Positions 34,162 through 45,109 are shown, numbered from the stretch's first letter. The stretch: DNA of 64,000 bases from Beijerinckiaceae bacterium (GCA_947475995.1 CANJNI010000001.1:1-64000); one strand, 5' to 3'. Made by a program: numbers and translations. The notes: generated by a model from the letters alone, not told the origin.

Positions 34162-34271
34162 GCGGCAATAGCGCGCTTGCGCCGGGTTGCTCCACCTTGA
34201 TCTGAATCAAACTGGTCCGCCGCCGAACCCAACATAGTGTCGTCAGGAAATCATAATTCACCGGAGACGCC

Positions 34272-35543
34272 ATGCTGTCGCGCGAGGACAATGAGAAGAT
34301 CACCCGTGTCGGCCCCGGCACGCCGGGCGGGGAGCTGTTTCGCCGCTACTGGATTCCAGCCTGCCTGACCTCGGAGCTTGGCCAACCGGACGATCCGCCG
34401 GTGCGGGTGCGCCTGCTGGGCGAAGACCTCATTGCCTACCGCGACACCAAGGGCCGCCCCGCCCTGCTGGACGCCTATTGCCCGCATCGTCGCGCGCCGA
34501 TGTTTTTCGGCCGCAACGAGGATTGCGGATTGCGCTGCGTCTATCACGGCTGGAAGTTCGACCTGAACGGCGATTGCACCGACATGCCGTCAGAGCCTGC
34601 CGGGACGCCGCTTCAGGCGAAGGTGAAGATCAAGTCCTATCCGGTCGTCGATCTCGGCGGCATCATCTGGACCTATATGGGTCCGAAGGACAAGATGCCC
34701 GCGCCCCCGGACCACGAATGGACCAGAGCGCCCGCGACCCACAGGCATGTGACGAAAACATTCGAGGACTGCAATTATCTGCAGGCGCTGGAAGGCGGCC
34801 TCGATACGGCGCATTCGTCCTTCGCACATAACAACAGCATTCGCGACAAGGGCGAATTGCGCAACGCCGACACCGCGCCGCAGATCGAACTGGAACGCAC
34901 CGACTACGGCTACTGGTACGCTTCAACCCGTAAGGTCAGCGGCGGCCGCAAGTGGATCAAATATTACAATTACATCATGCCGACCATGCAGGCGCGCGGC
35001 GGCATCACGGCGATTTCCGGCGGCAAGAATCCGGTGCCGAAGATCGACGGACATATCTGGGTCCCGATCGACGACGAGACGTGCCACGTCTACAACTGGG
35101 CGATCGGGTACGATCAAAGCGTGCCGCTGACGCCGGAATATATGGAAGAATTCTCGGCCTTCACCGGGCGCGGCAAGGACGATCACATTCCCGGAACCTT
35201 CAAGCTCATCCGCAACAAGTCGAACGACTACATGATCGACCGCAAGTTGCAGAAGGAGAAGACGTTTACGGGCATCACGGGCCTCAACACGCAGGACTAT
35301 GCGTTGCAGGAAGGCATGGGGCAGATCGTCGACCGGTCGAAGGAATTCCTCGGCACGTCCGACAAGGCCATCGTGGCCATGCGGCGTCTGATGCTGGAAG
35401 CCATCGACGAGGTCGCCCGGGGCAACATGCCGCGCGGGTCAGACCCCACGACCTATCGCAACGTGCGCGCTCACGACGAAATCATCCCGGCGGATGCGGA
35501 CTGGCGCACCGTGCTGGCGAAGGAGATCGTGGCGAAGTTCTGA
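34272..35543 (+). CDS. Rieske non-heme iron oxygenase, alpha subunit (phthalate dioxygenase-like)
   Basis: A 423-residue terminal oxygenase of the aromatic-ring hydroxylating family. The Rieske cluster ligands are C70-x-H72 and C89-x2-H92 in YCPHRRAP and CVYHGW. The mononuclear iron site is in LEGGLDTAHSSFAHN, where the aspartate and two histidines follow the family spacing. Length and layout match the single-component-oxygenase class that pairs with a separate reductase, such as phthalate 4,5-dioxygenase. No reductase gene is nearby. It is monocistronic and followed by two palindromic repeats. Confidence 0.9.
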   Translation: MLSREDNEKITRVGPGTPGGELFRRYWIPACLTSELGQPDDPPVRVRLLGEDLIAYRDTKGRPALLDAYCPHRRAPMFFGRNEDCGLRCVYHGWKFDLNGDCTDMPSEPAGTPLQAKVKIKSYPVVDLGGIIWTYMGPKDKMPAPPDHEWTRAPATHRHVTKTFEDCNYLQALEGGLDTAHSSFAHNNSIRDKGELRNADTAPQIELERTDYGYWYASTRKVSGGRKWIKYYNYIMPTMQARGGITAISGGKNPVPKIDGHIWVPIDDETCHVYNWAIGYDQSVPLTPEYMEEFSAFTGRGKDDHIPGTFKLIRNKSNDYMIDRKLQKEKTFTGITGLNTQDYALQEGMGQIVDRSKEFLGTSDKAIVAMRRLMLEAIDEVARGNMPRGSDPTTYRNVRAHDEIIPADADWRTVLAKEIVAKF

Positions 35544-35563
35544 AGCGGCTTTTCGAGCGTGAA

Positions 35564-35610
35564 ACCTCGCGCTTCGAGACGCGCCTGCGGCGCTCCTCAG
35601 CATGAGGTTT
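35564..35610. repeat. palindromic repeat, family B
   Basis: ACCTCGCGCTTCGAGACGCG ... CTCCTCAGCATGAGGT, a family B copy 21 bases after the oxygenase stop. It is inverted relative to the next copy at 35639-35687, with which it forms a pair. Confidence 0.72.
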
Positions 35611-35638
35611 CAGTCATGAGAGCAGCGGGCGTTCCGTA

Positions 35639-35687
35639 GCCCTCATGCTGAAAAAGCCGCGCAGCGGCGGTCTCGAAGCGCGAGGGC
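35639..35687. repeat. palindromic repeat, family B
   Basis: GCCCTCATGCTGAAAAAGCC then GCGCAGCGGCGGTCTCGAAG and CGCGAGGGC. It differs from other copies by AAAAAG in place of the usual GGAGG. It lies between convergent genes. Confidence 0.72.
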
Positions 35688-35699
35688 GAATACGCCCGT

Positions 35700-36545
35700 T
35701 CACCCCAGCGGCCCGAGTCCCTGCACCATCAGTCGGTGCATGATGCGCCGCGTTCCGGTGTAGTCGTTCACCGCATAGTGCAGCGTCTGGCGATCGTCCC
35801 AGAATGCGATAGAGCCGGGCTGCCAGCGGAAGCGGCAAGCAAATTCGGGGCGCTTCACATGGTCGAACAGGAATTGCAGCAGCGGGCGGCTTTCCTCCTC
35901 GGTCCAGCCCTCGAAACGCGGCGTGTAGGAGGGGCTGACGAACAGCACCTTGCGACCGCTTTCGGGATGCGTCACCACCACCGGATGCGTCACTTCCTGC
36001 GCCGCCTGATCGAGATTGATCATGGAAGGGTTGCCGCGCTTGTCGGCCCTGGCGAGCTTGCCATAGACCTGCGCGTTGGAATGGACGCCGCGCAACTGGC
36101 CGAGCGTCTTCTTCAACCCGTCTGACAGCGCATCATAGGCCGCGCCCATGTTGATGAAACAGGTGTCGCCGCCGTGGTCGGGAATCTCCTGCGCATACAG
36201 GATCGTCCCCATCGGGGGAATTTCGCGATAGGGATTGTCGGTGTGCCACGCGCCGCCGACATTGCGGTCCTGGTCGGCTTCCTTGCGGATTTCGGCGACC
36301 AGCGGATAGTCCGGCAGGGTCGGAATGAATTTGCTGGCGATGAGCGTTCCGAACTTCTGGCCGAACTCGACATATTTGTCGGTCGGCAGGGTCTGATCGC
36401 GGAAGAAGATGACGCCATGTTCGTTCAGGGCGTTACGAATTTCCGCATAGACCGAATCGGGATGGTCCGCGCCCAGATCGATGCCGAGAATTTCCGCGCC
36501 GATCATGCCGGTGACGGGATGAATGTCGAGATTGGAATTGCGCAT
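35700..36545 (-). CDS. TauD/TfdA family Fe(II)/2-oxoglutarate dioxygenase
   Basis: A 281-residue cytosolic oxygenase. Iron ligands are His101 and Asp103 in AWHTDNPY and His256 in TLHYAVNDY, and Arg266/267 in GTRRIMHR binds 2-oxoglutarate. GVIFFRDQTL near residue 45 is a family motif. Members hydroxylate taurine, 2,4-D, alkyl sulfates and other small molecules, and the substrate here is not defined by sequence. It is convergent with the Rieske oxygenase and stands among other oxidative enzymes, so a catabolic role is likely. Confidence 0.88.
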   Translation of the reverse strand: MRNSNLDIHPVTGMIGAEILGIDLGADHPDSVYAEIRNALNEHGVIFFRDQTLPTDKYVEFGQKFGTLIASKFIPTLPDYPLVAEIRKEADQDRNVGGAWHTDNPYREIPPMGTILYAQEIPDHGGDTCFINMGAAYDALSDGLKKTLGQLRGVHSNAQVYGKLARADKRGNPSMINLDQAAQEVTHPVVVTHPESGRKVLFVSPSYTPRFEGWTEEESRPLLQFLFDHVKRPEFACRFRWQPGSIAFWDDRQTLHYAVNDYTGTRRIMHRLMVQGLGPLG

Positions 36546-36648
36546 TTCCTGCCCGCAAGCTGATTGGCCGGAAACCGGCGCTGTTGTTGCGCAAATTATG
36601 GGCGAGGCTCAACGGAGGGTCAAGGATGGACCCCTGCGCCGCTGCGTC

Positions 36649-37200
36649 TCAGGGCGCGGCATCCGGGGCGGCGTTCGCAATGCCCTCGTAGCGCCGCACA
36701 AGCTCGGCGGCGCGGGCGCGGTTTCGGCTGATGAGACAGAGGCTGCGGGCTTCCAGCAGGTCGCGGGGAGCGGAAGGTTCCGCCAGGGCGAGTTGCCCGC
36801 ATTCGAAATCGCGCAGGGCGCGCCAGCGGGTCAGGGCTTCATCCAGTCCCCTGCCCCAGGCCGAGCGCAGCACGGGAGCGACTTCGCTGCGCTGCTCGAA
36901 GGATGACTTGATGCTTTCAACTGTGGACGCGAGCGCATCGTCCGTCGCGCTGGCCGTCTCGCGCAGGCAACGAGTCCACATGGCGGGGTTCATGTCGCGC
37001 GTGCAGACGCCGAGGGGCCGCGCATCGGTCGGCAGTTCAATTCGGGGCGCGGCAGGCTGCGGTTCCGCGCGAATGCCGTAATCCGGAAACCGGTCGGGGT
37101 CGATGCGTCTCGGGGTCTGCGCCTGTGCGTTCCATGCTGCGGCGGCAACGAAAAGCATCGCCAGTCCAAAACCATGCAGTCGCGACCACGAAACCACCAC
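36649..37200 (-). CDS. hypothetical secreted protein, possibly LprI-like (DUF1311)
   Basis: A protein of about 184 residues with an N-terminal hydrophobic signal (ending AAAAWNAQA) and a cysteine-containing helical domain. RCLRETASATDDAL, WRALRDFECGQLALAE and LEARSLCLISRNRARAAEL resemble the cysteine-bearing helices of lysozyme-inhibitor LprI/DUF1311 proteins. I am not certain of the family. I chose GTG at 37200, since it gives a signal peptide of usual length. The frame is open to an ATG at 37269, but that overlaps the divergent dehydrogenase promoter. Confidence 0.6.
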   Translation of the reverse strand: MVVSWSRLHGFGLAMLFVAAAAWNAQAQTPRRIDPDRFPDYGIRAEPQPAAPRIELPTDARPLGVCTRDMNPAMWTRCLRETASATDDALASTVESIKSSFEQRSEVAPVLRSAWGRGLDEALTRWRALRDFECGQLALAEPSAPRDLLEARSLCLISRNRARAAELVRRYEGIANAAPDAAP

Positions 37201-37277
37201 GAAAACAGCCCAGCATACTTGTTGATTGCACCCGACTGGGCGAATATCCGCCCGAACAGCATACATCACAAGCCGGG

Positions 37278-39584
37278 ATGCAGATGACCAAACATTTCAA
37301 GGGACGGCGCGAGGATTTCCGTCTTGTGACGGGCCAGGGGAAATACACGTCGGACTGGGACTTTCCGAACCAGACCCATGCGCATTTCCTGCGCGCCGAC
37401 CGCGCCCATGCGCGCGTTGTGAGCGTTGACGCCTCTGCGGCGCTCGCCATGCCGGGCGTGCTGGCTGTGCTGACCGGCGAGGACACCAAGGCCGCAGGCT
37501 TCAAGACCGCACCGCAACTCGTCCATTATCCCGGCAAGGGCGGGTCGAAGATCCGTGTGCCGCATCGCGAGGTGCTGGCCGAGACGCGCGTGCGCTTCAT
37601 CGGACAGGAAGTGGCTCTGGTGGTGGCCGAGACTGCGGCGATTGCGCAGGAAGCCGCCGAGGCCATCGTGGTGGAATATGAAGACCTTCCGGCGCTGGTC
37701 GAAGCCGAAGACGCGCTCGCGCCCGGCGCGATCCTTCTCTACGACGACGTGCCGGGCAATCTGGCTTTCGAATACGAATATGGCGACGAGCAGAAGACCA
37801 ACGAGGCTTTTGCCAGCGCCGCCCATGTGGTGAGCGTCACCGTCGATATGCCCCGCATTGCGGGCGCGCCGATGGAGCCGAAAGCCTGCTCGGCGACATA
37901 TGACGCTGCGACGGAAACGTATGACGTCTATGCGCCGACGCAAGGCATGTCGATGATGGTGCACAGCCTTAGCGGCGGCGCTTCCGTACCGCCCGAAAAG
38001 GTTCGCGTGCATGCGCTGGATGTCGGCGGCGGGTTCGGGGTGCGCAGCGAGGGCTATACGGAATATTGCTCGATCATGCTGGCGGCGAAGAAGGTCGGCC
38101 GCCCGGTGAAGTGGGTCGGCTCGCGCGCCGAAACGCTCGTGAGCGATCATCACGGACGCGGCGCGAAGATGACGGGCGAACTGGCACTCGACAAGGATGG
38201 AAATTTTCTGGGCATCCGCCACCGCTGGACGGTGAACATGGGCGCTTATCTGTCCAGCGCAGGCGCGTTGATCAACACGATTGCGCCCGCGATCCATTCC
38301 GTGAACATCTACACGATCCCGACGGTTCACGGTCTGCATCGTCTCGCCTTGGGAAACGTGACGCCCGCAACTGCCTATCGCGGCGCGGCGCGGCCGAATG
38401 TGTCCTATCTGGTCGAGCGTCTTGTGGACGTAGCCGCCGACAAGCTCGGCATGGACCGCGTGGACATTCGTCGACGCAATCTCATCACGAAGGAAGCCTT
38501 CCCGTACAAGAACCCGTTCGGAGCCGTTTACGACAGCGGCGATCCGGTGGGGCTGATCGACGAGGTTGCGCAATTTGCCGACTGGAAGGGCTTCGAGGCC
38601 CGCCGCAAGGAAGCCGCTTCGCGTGGCAAGCTGCGCGGCATTTCATGCTGCGTGTTCGTCGAGCCTGCGGGCGGCGGCGGCGCGCCGAAGGAAGAAGTCG
38701 TCATCAAGTTCGGCGCGACGGGCGAAGCGACGCTTTACACGGTGGCCGGACCATCCGGCCAGGGCCACGAAACCGCCTTCCCGGAAGTGGTGGCGGAAGT
38801 GCTGGGCGTTGAAGCCGAAACGCTGACGCTGAGGGCCGGCGATCCGGATGGACCGCATCTGATCGGCGACGGCACCATCGGGTCCCGCTCGCTCATGTCA
38901 CATGGCAGCGCGCTTTATTTTACCGCGCAGGAAATCGTCCGCAAGGGCAAGGAGCTTGCGTCGAAGGCGCTCGAAGCCGCCGAGCAGGACATCGAATTCG
39001 AGAAGGGCCGCTACCGTGTGCGCGGCACGGACCTCTCCATCACCATCGCCGAGATCGCCCGGCGCTATCAGACGCCCGAAGGCAATGCGCTCGACACGAA
39101 GGGAGAGGCCCCGCAGGGCCGCGCTTTCCCGTCAGGCGCTCATGTGTGTGAAGTCGAAATCGATCCCGAGACAGGCGTCATCGAGATTCCGGTTTATGTG
39201 GCGGTGGACGATTGCGGGCGCGTGATCAATCACACGCTCGTGGAAGGCCAGATGCACGGCGGCATCATGCAGGGCCTCGGCGAAGTGATCTCCGAGGAAT
39301 GCGTCTACGACCGCGATGGCCAGCTTCTGACCGGCAGCTTCATGGATTATGCGATGCCGCGCGCCGATGCGATCGGCGATATCAGGCTCTACGATCATCC
39401 GGTGCCGACGCCGAACAACCCGCTGGGGGCCAAGGGCGCGGGCGAAGCCGGAACCACCGGCTCAGTGCCTACCATCGCCAATGCGGTGATGGACGCGCTG
39501 CGACCGCGCGGCATCAAGCGACTGGACATGCCCTATACGCCTGTGAAAATCTGGCGGGCAATTGAGGCGGCAGGGGCAAAATAG
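37278..39584 (+). CDS. xanthine dehydrogenase family protein, molybdopterin-binding subunit
   Basis: A 768-residue Mo-subunit, a second member of the same family as the gene at 24582. KHFKGRREDFRLVTGQGKYT opens the hammerhead domain. Cofactor-binding segments are TAYRGAARPNVSYLVERLVD, VAGPSGQGHETAFPEVVAE and GAKGAGEAGTTGS with the catalytic glutamate. The AYRGAARP loop is that of aldehyde oxidase/xanthine dehydrogenase relatives rather than CoxL. ATG at 37278 was chosen because upstream residues are not family-like; 37284 is also possible. No FeS or FAD subunit genes are adjacent. A binding-protein gene and a capA-like gene follow on the same strand. Confidence 0.85.
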   Translation: MQMTKHFKGRREDFRLVTGQGKYTSDWDFPNQTHAHFLRADRAHARVVSVDASAALAMPGVLAVLTGEDTKAAGFKTAPQLVHYPGKGGSKIRVPHREVLAETRVRFIGQEVALVVAETAAIAQEAAEAIVVEYEDLPALVEAEDALAPGAILLYDDVPGNLAFEYEYGDEQKTNEAFASAAHVVSVTVDMPRIAGAPMEPKACSATYDAATETYDVYAPTQGMSMMVHSLSGGASVPPEKVRVHALDVGGGFGVRSEGYTEYCSIMLAAKKVGRPVKWVGSRAETLVSDHHGRGAKMTGELALDKDGNFLGIRHRWTVNMGAYLSSAGALINTIAPAIHSVNIYTIPTVHGLHRLALGNVTPATAYRGAARPNVSYLVERLVDVAADKLGMDRVDIRRRNLITKEAFPYKNPFGAVYDSGDPVGLIDEVAQFADWKGFEARRKEAASRGKLRGISCCVFVEPAGGGGAPKEEVVIKFGATGEATLYTVAGPSGQGHETAFPEVVAEVLGVEAETLTLRAGDPDGPHLIGDGTIGSRSLMSHGSALYFTAQEIVRKGKELASKALEAAEQDIEFEKGRYRVRGTDLSITIAEIARRYQTPEGNALDTKGEAPQGRAFPSGAHVCEVEIDPETGVIEIPVYVAVDDCGRVINHTLVEGQMHGGIMQGLGEVISEECVYDRDGQLLTGSFMDYAMPRADAIGDIRLYDHPVPTPNNPLGAKGAGEAGTTGSVPTIANAVMDALRPRGIKRLDMPYTPVKIWRAIEAAGAK

Positions 39585-39613
39585 CCCCGCCCAAGCAACA
39601 TCGGGAGGGAAGC

Positions 39614-40684
39614 ATGGCGGCAAGAAGCGCAGCGTCGCGCCGGACGGCGTTTGGATTGATCGGAGCTTTTTTTGCCGCAGGCCTTGCGGGCGCATCTCCC
39701 GCGCTCGCCGCTCCGCAGACGGTCGCCGAAATCGCGCTCTACAAGGGCGCGGATCGTCAGGCCGTTCTGGAAGCCGGCGCGAAGAAGGAAGGCCGTCTGC
39801 TGCTCTACACCACGGGCACGCAGATCAAGCCGATCCTCGACAAGTTCACGCAGAAATATCCGTTCATCCGTCTCGATCTGCAGCGCGGCGACAATGCCGA
39901 TACGGCGCGGCGCATCATGGAAGAATATAACGCCGGGCTTTATCAGGCCGACGGCTTCGAGCTTGCGTCAGAAGGTCTGGTGCTGCCGCGCGAGCAAGGA
40001 ATCCTGCAACCGTTCTGGTCGCCGGAGGAGGAGAATTACGATCCGGCTTCCATCGACAAGGAGAAGCGCTGGATTTCGGTGCGCGAGTCCTACGGCGGCA
40101 TCGGCTACAACACCGATATCATTCCGCCTGCCCAGGCCCCGAAGACATGGGCCGATCTGGCCGACCCGAAATTCAAGGGCAAGCTCGGCATCTCGGGCTC
40201 GCCGTCCGTCACCGCTCACTGGACCGCCATCATGGTCCAGGAATACGGCATGGACATTCTGAAGAAGATGCAGGCGCAGGACATGCGCGTCTACAACATC
40301 ACCAGCCGCGCGCTGGCGAACCTCACCGTCTCGGGAGAAGTGCCGATTTCGGCGCGCGCCTCCAACGCTCATTTCATCGAGAGCAAGAAGAACGGCGCGA
40401 AGGTCGGCTGGGTTGCGCCCGGCCCGGTCGCGGTGACAGATGCGGTGGCGGCGATCACCGTGAAGGCCCCGCATCCCCATGCGATGATGCTGCTGATCGA
40501 CTTCCTGCTGACCAAGGAAGCGCAGGCCATGTATCAGGAACTCGGTTACGATTCCGCGCGCCGCGACATGAAATCGCCAGACGCGCCCTCGCAAAAGATC
40601 TACTTCGCCCAGAAGCCGAACTTCTTTGAAGAATACGAAAAGTGGACGCAGCTTTTCGACGCAACATTCACCCGCAAACGCTGA
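39614..40684 (+). CDS. extracellular substrate-binding protein of an ABC transporter (family 1, AfuA/FbpA-like)
   Basis: A 356-residue periplasmic binding protein. The leader has an SRRTAF motif before a hydrophobic stretch ending SPALA, so it may use the Tat or the Sec path. EAGAKKEGRLLLYTTGTQIK is the typical first strand of iron and polyamine-type binding proteins, and the last part carries the lobe-2 pattern (HPHAMMLLIDFLLTKEAQAM). Substrate unknown; the fold also binds organic anions. A GGGAGGG site precedes the ATG. No permease or ATPase gene is near; it lies 29 bases after a molybdenum-enzyme gene and 7 bases before a capA-like gene. Confidence 0.8.
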   Translation: MAARSAASRRTAFGLIGAFFAAGLAGASPALAAPQTVAEIALYKGADRQAVLEAGAKKEGRLLLYTTGTQIKPILDKFTQKYPFIRLDLQRGDNADTARRIMEEYNAGLYQADGFELASEGLVLPREQGILQPFWSPEEENYDPASIDKEKRWISVRESYGGIGYNTDIIPPAQAPKTWADLADPKFKGKLGISGSPSVTAHWTAIMVQEYGMDILKKMQAQDMRVYNITSRALANLTVSGEVPISARASNAHFIESKKNGAKVGWVAPGPVAVTDAVAAITVKAPHPHAMMLLIDFLLTKEAQAMYQELGYDSARRDMKSPDAPSQKIYFAQKPNFFEEYEKWTQLFDATFTRKR

Positions 40685-40691
40685 GGACCAG

Positions 40692-41771
40692 ATGGTGCAA
40701 GCACGCGAGAACGCAAAGCCGCGCATGATCCTCGTCGGCGATGTGGCGACCGAAACGGGCGATCCGGCGAAGATCTTCGATCTGCTCGCGCCCTATGTGC
40801 GGGATTCCGCCATTGCGTTCGCCAATTGCGAATGGCCGCTGTCGGACAGGGGCGAAGCGTGGCCCGGCAAGGCAGGGCGCGTGGTGAAATCGACGCCCGA
40901 ACTCGTCACGACCTACACGATCCCGGGCTTCAACGTCGTGTGCCTCGCCAACAATCATCTGATGAACTTCGGCAATGAAGGGATGATGCAGACCATCGAG
41001 GTGCTCGACAAGGCCGGCATCGCGCATTGCGGCGGCGGCGGCAATATGGAGGAAGCGCATCGCCCCGCAATCGTGACGTGGAAGAATCTGAAGTTCGCGT
41101 TCCTGTCCTACACGTCCGTCTTCACTCCCGGCATGGAGGCGACTCCGTCCCGCACCGGCATGGCGGCGATCAAGATCGAGTCGAACTACCGCATTCCCAA
41201 CCGGCTTCATGAAGTGCCGGGCTCGCCGCTTGTCTGCGAAACGAAGGCGCGGCCCGCCCATCTGGAGCGCATGAAGGCCGACATTGCGGATGCGAAAGCC
41301 TCAGCCGATGTGGTGGTTGTGTCGATGCACTGGGGCGTCAGCATGGGGCACCAGCACCTGATCCCCTACCAGACCGAACTCGGCCACGCGGCCATCGACG
41401 CGGGCGCGGATCTGGTGGTCGGGCATCATCCGCATACGGTGCAGCCCATCGAGTTCTACAAGGGCAAAACCATCGCGTATTCGGTCGGCCATTGCGGGTT
41501 CGACATGAAGTCGCACACATTTGCGGACGAAAGTATCGTGCTGGAAATGGAACTTACCGAAACCGGGCTGGGGCGCACGCTGGTGCGTCCCGTGGCGGAC
41601 GCCATCTGGCATCCGCGCATCATCGGCCTGCAGGAAGGTTTCTCGACCGTCGAATGGCTGCGCCGCATGTGCCGCCCGCACGGCACGCGCTTCATCGAGG
41701 AAGGCGACGCGCTGGTCGCCACGTTCGACCCAATGCTCATCCCGAAGAAGACGCATTATTCGGATGCGTGA
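40692..41771 (+). CDS. CapA family protein (PGA_cap metallophosphoesterase-like)
   Basis: A 359-residue protein with the CapA fold. RMILVGDVATETGDPAKIFD, CLANNHLMNFGNEGM, VVVSMHWGVSMGHQH and VVGHHPHTVQPIEFYKG line up the Asp/Asn/His residues that bind metal in calcineurin-like phosphoesterases. CapA is known from polyglutamate capsule synthesis, but many homologues stand outside capsule operons and act on unknown substrates. No signal peptide or membrane anchor is visible. GAGGACC stands before the ATG at 40692, 7 bases after the binding-protein stop, so the two are co-transcribed. Confidence 0.82.
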   Translation: MVQARENAKPRMILVGDVATETGDPAKIFDLLAPYVRDSAIAFANCEWPLSDRGEAWPGKAGRVVKSTPELVTTYTIPGFNVVCLANNHLMNFGNEGMMQTIEVLDKAGIAHCGGGGNMEEAHRPAIVTWKNLKFAFLSYTSVFTPGMEATPSRTGMAAIKIESNYRIPNRLHEVPGSPLVCETKARPAHLERMKADIADAKASADVVVVSMHWGVSMGHQHLIPYQTELGHAAIDAGADLVVGHHPHTVQPIEFYKGKTIAYSVGHCGFDMKSHTFADESIVLEMELTETGLGRTLVRPVADAIWHPRIIGLQEGFSTVEWLRRMCRPHGTRFIEEGDALVATFDPMLIPKKTHYSDA

Positions 41772-41777
41772 GTGCGG

Positions 41778-41828
41778 CGCCCTCGTGCTTCGAGACAGCC
41801 GCTGCGCGGCTTCCTCAGCATGAGGGCT
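41778..41828. repeat. palindromic repeat, family B; identical to 42243-42293
   Basis: The sequence from CGCCCTCGTGCTTCGAGACA to TCAGCATGAGGGCT is, base by base, the same as 42243-42293. The two copies are in direct orientation and flank the GIY-YIG gene. The element itself is a long imperfect palindrome (GAGGGC/GCCCTC outer arms, CAGCCGCTGCGCGGCTT inner part). Confidence 0.85.
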
Positions 41829-41874
41829 TGGGGTTTGTAACGGCAGGTGTCACCTTCCGAATGCGCCGCCCAAT

Positions 41875-41920
41875 CCCTCATGCTGAGGAGCGAGCGCAGC
41901 TCGCGTCTCGAAGCATCGGC
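41875..41920. repeat. palindromic repeat, family B, inverted and diverged copy
   Basis: CCCTCATGCTGAGGAGCGAG, GCGCAGCTCGCGTCTCGAAG then CATCGG. It is opposite in orientation to 41778-41828 and has a different central stem. It ends 15 bases before the 3' end of the GIY-YIG gene. Confidence 0.75.
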
Positions 41921-41934
41921 AGCAGGCACAAAAC

Positions 41935-42237
41935 TCATCGCTGCCTTTCCGCTCGCGACGCGAGTTGCTTCAAGGCTTCAAAATCCTCGCGCATCAGCGC
42001 CATCTTCTTGGCGCGCGACCAGCCCTTGATGCGACGCTCCGTGGCGATGGCGTCCGTGATGCGCTGGAAATGTGCGGCATAGACCAGTTTTACAGGCAGG
42101 CGGCGGCGCGTGTAGTCGCCGCCATTCCCGGCGAGATGTTCGCCAACGCGCTCGTCAATCGTGCGATGGGTCAGGCCAGAGTAAAAACTGCCGTCGGCGC
42201 ATTGCAGGATGTAGACGGTTGCGCCGTCGGAGGTCAC
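41935..42237 (-). CDS. GIY-YIG nuclease family protein (UPF0213-like)
   Basis: A 100-residue single-domain GIY-YIG protein. VYILQCADGSFYSGLTHRTI is the GIY-YIG strand pair (here VYI...YSG), with the catalytic arginine expected in the helix DERVGEHLAG, and the glutamate in TERRIKGWSRAKK. Such one-domain proteins resemble the nuclease part of UvrC and SLX1. It is tightly surrounded by family B repeats, two of them identical direct copies, and has no other gene neighbours within 160 bases on the left or 285 on the right. Confidence 0.85.
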   Translation of the reverse strand: MTSDGATVYILQCADGSFYSGLTHRTIDERVGEHLAGNGGDYTRRRLPVKLVYAAHFQRITDAIATERRIKGWSRAKKMALMREDFEALKQLASRAERQR

Positions 42238-42242
42238 CGGAT

Positions 42243-42293
42243 CGCCCTCGTGCTTCGAGACAGCCGCTGCGCGGCTTCCTCAGCATGAGGGCT
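42243..42293. repeat. palindromic repeat, family B; identical to 41778-41828
   Basis: A direct 51-base duplicate of 41778-41828, beginning 5 bases upstream of the GIY-YIG start codon. It therefore covers the promoter region of that gene. Confidence 0.85.
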
Positions 42294-42332
42294 CGGGGTA
42301 ACAGCGACAAGTGCATTTTGAAATTTGTCCGC

Positions 42333-42400
42333 CCCCTCATGCTGAGGAGGCCTGCGGGCTCCCTCTCCCCGTTTACGGGGAGAGGGCTGGGGTGAGGGGC
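42333..42400. repeat. half of a family B repeat joined to a family C repeat
   Basis: CCCCCTCATGCTGAGGAGGC (from 42333) is the left half of a family B element. It then changes abruptly into CCCTCTCCCCGTTTACGGGG and AGAGGGCTGGGGTGAGGGGC, a different widespread palindrome of Hyphomicrobiales-type genomes. The join suggests insertion of one repeat into another or loss of a segment. Confidence 0.65.
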
Positions 42401-42429
42401 TGGTCGCGCTGTCTCTCCACGTCCGACAG

Positions 42430-42498
42430 GCCCCTCATCCGGCCTTCGGCCACCTTCTTGCCGGGCAAAGCCCGGTCCCGGGAACCGGGGAGAAGGGC
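42430..42498. repeat. GC-rich palindromic repeat next to uvrB
   Basis: CCCCTCATCCGGCCTTCGGC, CACCTTCTTGCCGGGCAAAG and CCCGGTCCCGGGAACCGGGG, followed by AGAAGGGC. It contains nested hairpins (GGCCTTCGGCC, CCGGGCAAAGCCCGG, CCCGGGAACCGGG). It ends 26 bases before the uvrB stop and may serve as its terminator. Together with 42333-42400 it accounts for most of the 42,294-42,523 gap. Confidence 0.6.
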
Positions 42499-42523
42499 TT
42501 CGCGCCTGCGTCTGGGCGCTGCC

Positions 42524-45109
<2,586 letters not shown>

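Noticed and set aside
37266-38573. 435-codon open frame on the minus strand
   Set aside because: Antisense to the second molybdopterin subunit; Arg/His-rich shadow.
41492-42395. Several short plus-strand frames around the GIY-YIG gene
   Set aside because: They read through the repeats and antisense to the GIY-YIG gene; similar peptides arise from each repeat copy.
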